A stretch of 64,000 bases of DNA, taken from DASQHW01 sp038238245 (lineage in GTDB: Bacteria; Actinomycetota; Acidimicrobiia; IMCC26256; PALSA-610). The notes below the pieces were generated by a model. It did no database searches. It worked only from the letters and a program-made list of their open reading frames with translations, and was not told where the DNA came from. The stretch's first letter is position 1; each line of letters begins with the position of its first letter. A program made the position numbers and the translations under genes. This document shows, in pieces, positions 60,937 through 64,000 of this stretch. The DNA lies in assembly GCA_038238245.1 (NCBI GenBank), contig JBBRXX010000017.1, positions 26,063-90,062 on the forward strand, in the 5' to 3' direction.

Positions 60937-61791
60937 TCATGAGACGGGTAGGAGCATGAAGCTCCGAAGCATGCCGAGACGCTGTATGCGCTCTGGCGCA
61001 CCGTGCAGGACTTCGGTGAGCTCGGGGCCCCGCCCCACCAGCGAGTCGACGACTTCGTCGAGTGCGCCCCGCAAGGGGTCGGTGTTGGACACATCGCCGT
61101 CCCCGTCGCCCACGGTCGTCGTGACCTTGTCGTCGTGGGTTTCGAGCCGGAACATGCGACCACCGTCGCCTGCGAGAACGACACTCTCGTTGAGCTGCGT
61201 GCCCTGGAGCATGACCGGCACGCAGCCCACAGTCAGACCGTAGGCCGCGGCCGCCCGCGACTCCACCGCAGGCGAGTCGTGCCGTCGTCGTAACGGCAAG
61301 AGGATGTCACGTTCGTGGACCCACGCGTCCCAGAACACGTGCAACACCACGATGCTCCACGGCGCCGGGCCGTACAGGAACGGGACGCGCGCGTTCGTGG
61401 CGTCGCGGAAGTGACGGTCGACCTCGTCAAGCAGCTCGGCCGACGTGTCCTCAAAAACGACGAGCGTGTCGCGAGGACGCTCACTGGCAGAGCGCGCGAG
61501 CCATGCGACCGGCGTTGTGCGGGGGTCGAACTGTTCGCTCCCCTCGGGCAGTTCGCCCCGAAGCAGTTCGGTGCATTTGAGGGCAGCGTCGCAGAGATGG
61601 CGCACGACCTCGTGGACGCTCCACTCCGTACAACGGCTCTGCACGGTCCATTCATGGTCGTCAAGGCTGCGCAGCACAGTGGCGAGCCGCCGCCGCTGCG
61701 AGCGCATCGCGTTTCGGACGAACTCGTTCTGGGCCTCGTCGGCGGTTGCGGTCGAGACCGCGAGGGCAAACAGGGCCCCGGGTTCTGTCAT
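60937..61791 (-). CDS. Maleylpyruvate isomerase-like mycothiol-dependent (DinB-fold) protein
   Basis: A 284-residue member of the mycothiol-dependent maleylpyruvate isomerase family (TIGR03083). The helix-bundle N-terminus has SLDDHEWTVQSRCTEWSVHE with the His-Asp pair of VVRHLCDAALKCTELL, and VVLHVFWDAWVHERDILLPL in the second helix. The metal-binding histidines fit. The real substrate is unknown for most members. ATG at 61791 is used. It supports a mycothiol-producing actinobacterium. Confidence 0.82.
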   Translation of the reverse strand: MTEPGALFALAVSTATADEAQNEFVRNAMRSQRRRLATVLRSLDDHEWTVQSRCTEWSVHEVVRHLCDAALKCTELLRGELPEGSEQFDPRTTPVAWLARSASERPRDTLVVFEDTSAELLDEVDRHFRDATNARVPFLYGPAPWSIVVLHVFWDAWVHERDILLPLRRRHDSPAVESRAAAAYGLTVGCVPVMLQGTQLNESVVLAGDGGRMFRLETHDDKVTTTVGDGDGDVSNTDPLRGALDEVVDSLVGRGPELTEVLHGAPERIQRLGMLRSFMLLPVS

Positions 61792-61843
61792 GCGATGGCT
61801 CCTAGGTTGACGAACGAGGCGCTCCGACGTGACGAAAACTCCA

Positions 61844-62551
61844 TTACCCCCGTCGCGCGAGCAGCCCGATGAGCGGGTACGCGAGGTTTCGATAGGGCCA
61901 CCGGACTGCCCAGCCGGGAAGGTACCGGTGCCGCTCTTCCCTCGCGACCCGCGCCCGTGGGTGCGCGCGCACCGCCGACAGCGCGAGATCGGCAAGTGGA
62001 CGTGCATGCCGCTCGCGCGGTTCGCGGGAGTGGAGCTCGATTGCGACGAGGTGCTTCACGCTCTTGTAGCCGTACTGCGTCGGGCTCACGAGGCGAACCG
62101 GCGCGCCATGTTTCGCGGTGAGCGGCCCTCCTCCCAGTGAATCTGCGAGGAGGACGGTGTCGGCGCAGGCATCTTCGAGCAACAACGTGGCCTCGAAGCC
62201 GTCCGCTCCTCGGAGGAGGAGATGGGTCACTCGCGTGTCGAGCGGGAGCCGTGGAGCGATGACCGTCTTATAGAAAGTGTTGAATCGAACGCCGTCCCAA
62301 TGCAGACCTCGATAACTCCAGCCGGCAACACAGTGGAAGTCGGCAGTCATGTGCTCCCGCTCCATGGCGGCCAACTCGCCGACGTCGACTTCGAATGGCA
62401 TCTCGACCTCGCCCCCGATGCGAATCGACGACGCGATCGGCGGCGCCGGTCGGCCAAAGTGCGCGCCGTATCGCGGGAACGTCGAAATAGCCGCTTGGCC
62501 GGGCGGCAGCTCCGAGGCACTGTCGAGACGTGGCAGGCGAAGCGGGATCAT
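61844..62551 (-). CDS. Molybdopterin-dependent oxidoreductase, sulfite-oxidase fold
   Basis: A 235-residue protein of the sulfite oxidase/YedY family. The molybdenum-binding cysteine lies in TADFHCVAGWSYRGLHWDGV, followed by ADSLGGGPLTAKHGAPVRLV and PTQYGYKSVKHLVAIEL, conserved in the family. The ATG at 62551 overlaps the stop of the membrane-protein gene (ATGA), so the pair is coupled; the C-terminal region is short compared with full sulfite oxidases, so it is a small YedY-like form. A redox partner is likely membrane-associated. Confidence 0.84.
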   Translation of the reverse strand: MIPLRLPRLDSASELPPGQAAISTFPRYGAHFGRPAPPIASSIRIGGEVEMPFEVDVGELAAMEREHMTADFHCVAGWSYRGLHWDGVRFNTFYKTVIAPRLPLDTRVTHLLLRGADGFEATLLLEDACADTVLLADSLGGGPLTAKHGAPVRLVSPTQYGYKSVKHLVAIELHSREPRERHARPLADLALSAVRAHPRARVAREERHRYLPGWAVRWPYRNLAYPLIGLLARRG

Positions 62552-62967
62552 CCGATCGCCGCCGCGGCACGTCGCGCGTTCCGAACGATCGACAGTCCGA
62601 TGACGCCCATCGCGAATGCGCCCGCGATCTCCATCAGGACGACCGTCCACGACACCGCGGTGACGCCCGTGCCGCGAGCACCCGGGAATGCGTCGCTGAA
62701 CGCGCTCCACTCCGGGAGCAGGTGCACGGCCGCGACGCCGATCGCGACCTGAAGACCCGTGAACGCAGCGACGGGCGGGCCGCCGAGTCGGTGACCGAGG
62801 AGCACCAGGACGACGGTCGTGACTCCGAGCAGCGTCGAGATGTTGCCCAGCCACAACACCCGCGGCGTGACCACGTCGATGCCCCGGCGGACGTGGTCGG
62901 CAGTGTGCAGAGCCAGGCCGGTTGCGTAGAACAGCGCCGCGTACGGCAGCCATCGTTCGTCGCCCAC
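62548..62967 (-). CDS. Small membrane protein coupled to the molybdopterin enzyme
   Basis: A 139-residue membrane protein with four hydrophobic segments: LPYAALFYATGLALHTADHV, LWLGNISTLLGVTTVVLVLL, VAAFTGLQVAIGVAAVHLL and WTVVLMEIAGAFAMGVIGL. HTADHVRRG in the first helix has a His that could bind haem or metal. GTG at 62967 follows AGGGAGA. Its stop overlaps the molybdopterin gene. It may be a membrane anchor or electron-transfer partner (inference). Confidence 0.72.
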   Translation of the reverse strand: MGDERWLPYAALFYATGLALHTADHVRRGIDVVTPRVLWLGNISTLLGVTTVVLVLLGHRLGGPPVAAFTGLQVAIGVAAVHLLPEWSAFSDAFPGARGTGVTAVSWTVVLMEIAGAFAMGVIGLSIVRNARRAAAAIG

Positions 62968-63004
62968 GTCGTCTCCCTCTGCTGGCCGCGCCCGATCCTT
63001 ACCG

Positions 63005-63045
63005 ACCGAATATCGGTGACCGACTGTCGGTCAGTCTGGTATCGT
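63005..63045. promoter_or_regulatory. Overlapping palindromes and -10 box upstream of the TetR gene
   Basis: ACCGA-ATA-TCGGT (63005-63017) adjoins TGACCGAC-T-GTCGGTCA (63017-63033, 8-bp arms), a typical TetR operator. TATCGT at 63040-63045 is a candidate -10 box 5 bases before the GTG at 63051, so the mRNA is probably leaderless. The site also lies upstream of the divergent membrane/molybdopterin pair. Confidence 0.72.
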
Positions 63046-63050
63046 CGCGA

Positions 63051-63656
63051 GTGTCTGTCAAGCCCCTGCGGGCCCGCCAAGCCGAGGCGACGCGGAGCCT
63101 CCTGATTTCGGTGGCGCGCGAGAACTTCACCGAGCACGGCTACGCGGCGACGTCGATCGACGACATCATCCAGCAGGCCGGCGTCGCGCGCGGCGCGCTG
63201 TATCACCACTTCGCCGGCAAGGAAGCGTTGTTCCGCGCCGTCTACGAGATCGTCGAGAACGAGGTCATCGCGCGCGTCATGGAAGCAGCCGCCTCGCAGA
63301 CGTCACCCTGGGACGCGGTGCGCGCCGGCCTGTCGGCCTTCCTCGATGCCTGCATGGAGCCCGCGTTCCGTCGCATCGTCGTGCTCGACAGCGTGTCGGT
63401 GCTGCAGTCGGAGGTCTTGGAAGTCGGCATCGACCCGCACGAGTTGCCGATGCTGCGGAAAGTCCTCACCCCGCTGCTGGGCACGACGGCCTTCGGCGGG
63501 ATTGCCGTCGACGCGCTCGCCCACGTCGCGCTCGGCGGTCTGTACGGCGCGTCGCTCTACATCGCGCGTGCGTCGGACCCGCGCGCAGCGCGAGCCGAGG
63601 TCGACCGCGTCCTCGACACGCTCATCCGCGGCCTGCTCCGACTGCCTGCCCCGTAA
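63051..63656 (+). CDS. TetR-family transcriptional regulator
   Basis: A 201-residue regulator. The HTH reads ATRSLLISVARENFTEHGYA then DDIIQQAGVARGALYHHFAG with KEALFRAVYEIV after it, a canonical TetR. GTG at 63051 is supported by the operator and -10 box just upstream. It probably controls itself and the divergent membrane protein/molybdopterin operon. Its 3' end overlaps the convergent VOC gene by 35 bp. Confidence 0.9.
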   Translation: MSVKPLRARQAEATRSLLISVARENFTEHGYAATSIDDIIQQAGVARGALYHHFAGKEALFRAVYEIVENEVIARVMEAAASQTSPWDAVRAGLSAFLDACMEPAFRRIVVLDSVSVLQSEVLEVGIDPHELPMLRKVLTPLLGTTAFGGIAVDALAHVALGGLYGASLYIARASDPRAARAEVDRVLDTLIRGLLRLPAP

Positions 63657-63879
63657 CGTCGCCGGTCAGGGCAGCCATTGCGCGTGCCCATCCTTGTCGC
63701 CGAAAGTTGAGATCGACGCTGCTTTTGGGGACGAACTCATCATTGGGGACTTTGAGCATGGTCAGCTCCCCAATGGGGGTCTCAGGAACGCGGCCGACGA
63801 CCTCATACCCGACCGCTGTGTAGAACGCGAGTGATCGGTCGAGATCACTCACACGCAGTCCGAAATGCAGCGTCCTCAT
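63622..63879 (-). CDS. Truncated VOC-family (glyoxalase-like) protein
   Basis: An 85-residue product starting at ATG 63879 with GGAGAAGGA upstream. The first VOC half is normal: MRTLHFGLRVSDLDRSLAFY, TAVGYEVVGRVPETPIGELT and LKVPNDEFVPK, but after about residue 50 the sequence no longer matches the family, and the usual second beta-alpha-beta unit with its metal ligand Glu is absent. The frame overlaps the TetR 3' end by 35 bp. The gene is probably 3'-truncated or frameshifted; VOC enzymes normally have about 120-130 residues. Confidence 0.6.
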   Translation of the reverse strand: MRTLHFGLRVSDLDRSLAFYTAVGYEVVGRVPETPIGELTMLKVPNDEFVPKSSVDLNFRRQGWARAMAALTGDVTGQAVGAGRG

Positions 63880-63965
63880 TCCTTCTCCTTGAGGTCCCGC
63901 CGTCATGCTCCGGGTCTGCGGAGCCGCGTTCAACTCCCCACACCCACGTGCGCGATGCTACGGAC

Positions 63966-64000
63966 ATGAGCGAACGAAGCGCGAAGGATGTCGTCGATGA
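63966..64000 (+). CDS. Partial gene start at window edge, possible SnoaL/NTF2-like
   Basis: ATG at 63966 opens a frame to the right edge (MSERSAKDVVD...). The beginning resembles the N-terminus of SnoaL-like proteins, but only 11 residues are available, so the assignment is weak. No ribosome site is obvious. Confidence 0.35.
   Translation, partial: MSERSAKDVVD

Noticed and set aside
63741..63775. Inverted repeat CATTGGGGA / TCCCCAATG
   Set aside because: Lies inside the VOC reading frame with an 18-base spacer; no terminator or operator position.
1..64000. CRISPR arrays, tRNA or rRNA genes, insertion sequences and integrases
   Set aside because: No regular repeat-spacer array, no cloverleaf-like stretch with a typical T-arm, and no transposase or integrase motif was noticed on reading; a tool-based scan was not possible.

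Overview
The window is high-GC (roughly two thirds G+C by eye), densely coded actinobacterial DNA. No rRNA, tRNA, phage, transposase or CRISPR was seen. Lineage clues are an IdeR/DtxR-type iron box, several F420-type enzyme families (DDN, LLM, PPOX), a mycothiol-dependent maleylpyruvate isomerase-like protein, LigD-type NHEJ enzymes, GAF-ANTAR regulators and a RIO-like kinase. A soil or aquatic actinomycete, possibly Acidimicrobiia, is the best inference; the sequence alone does not fix the genus.

Layout. 1-1.7 kb: ferrous/ferric uptake efeU-efeO (efeO runs off the left edge) behind an IdeR box. 1.8-10.4 kb: GNAT, DDN-type F420 oxidoreductase, glutamine amidotransferase, SsuD-like monooxygenase, SDR, a cysteine-rich/ribbon-helix-helix protein, a ligase-less LigD (phosphoesterase + polymerase) and a DinG-type helicase; two copies of a 50-bp palindromic element precede the DDN and LigD genes. 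10.5-16.7 kb: 2-oxoglutarate oxygenase, amidase, hot-dog-like protein, large secreted hydrolase, RibD-like reductase. 16.9-19.9 kb: a signalling and small-protein block (STAS, two GAF-ANTAR proteins, a four-gene operon of very small proteins under a winged-helix gene). 19.9-25.9 kb: hydrolase, methyltransferase with a divergent TetR, DUF5996, MarR-MFS pair, methyltransferase. 26-30.4 kb: CxxC protein, an orphan FtsH tail, a membrane-anchored DUF6777/propeller protein, RIO-like kinase. 30.6-34.5 kb: DUF1697 and a tight minus-strand run OsmC - methyltransferase - TOPRIM - membrane protein - LigD polymerase. 34.8-44.5 kb: nucleoside hydrolase, LLM oxidoreductase, methyltransferase, dimethylformamidase-like protein, MaoC hydratase, penicillin acylase, winged helix + P450. 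44.5-50.1 kb: a broken PAS-GGDEF-EAL gene, PPOX protein, aldehyde dehydrogenase, methyltransferase, msrA with an msrB remnant. 50.3-57.7 kb: UdgX-type uracil-DNA glycosylase, CinA, Baeyer-Villiger-like monooxygenase, frameshifted MerR, SRPBCC protein, amidase. 58-64 kb: CrtA-like monooxygenase + hydrolase with a divergent TetR, mycothiol-type isomerase, molybdopterin oxidoreductase + membrane protein with another TetR, a truncated VOC protein.

Themes. Much of the window is accessory catabolism or detoxification organised as small divergent units of enzyme plus regulator, several with legible operators. DNA repair recurs: two ligase-less LigD proteins, a TOPRIM nuclease-like protein, a DinG helicase and UdgX. 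Several genes are visibly decayed or frameshifted (GGDEF-EAL, MerR, msrB, ftsH tail, VOC). This could be real decay or assembly error; reads would tell.

The most novel-looking items are the two dispersed palindromic elements (2742-2791/7879-7929 and 11504-11549/34579-34626), the micro-operon of zinc-ribbon-like proteins at 18729-19638, and the TOPRIM-membrane-LigD polymerase operon.
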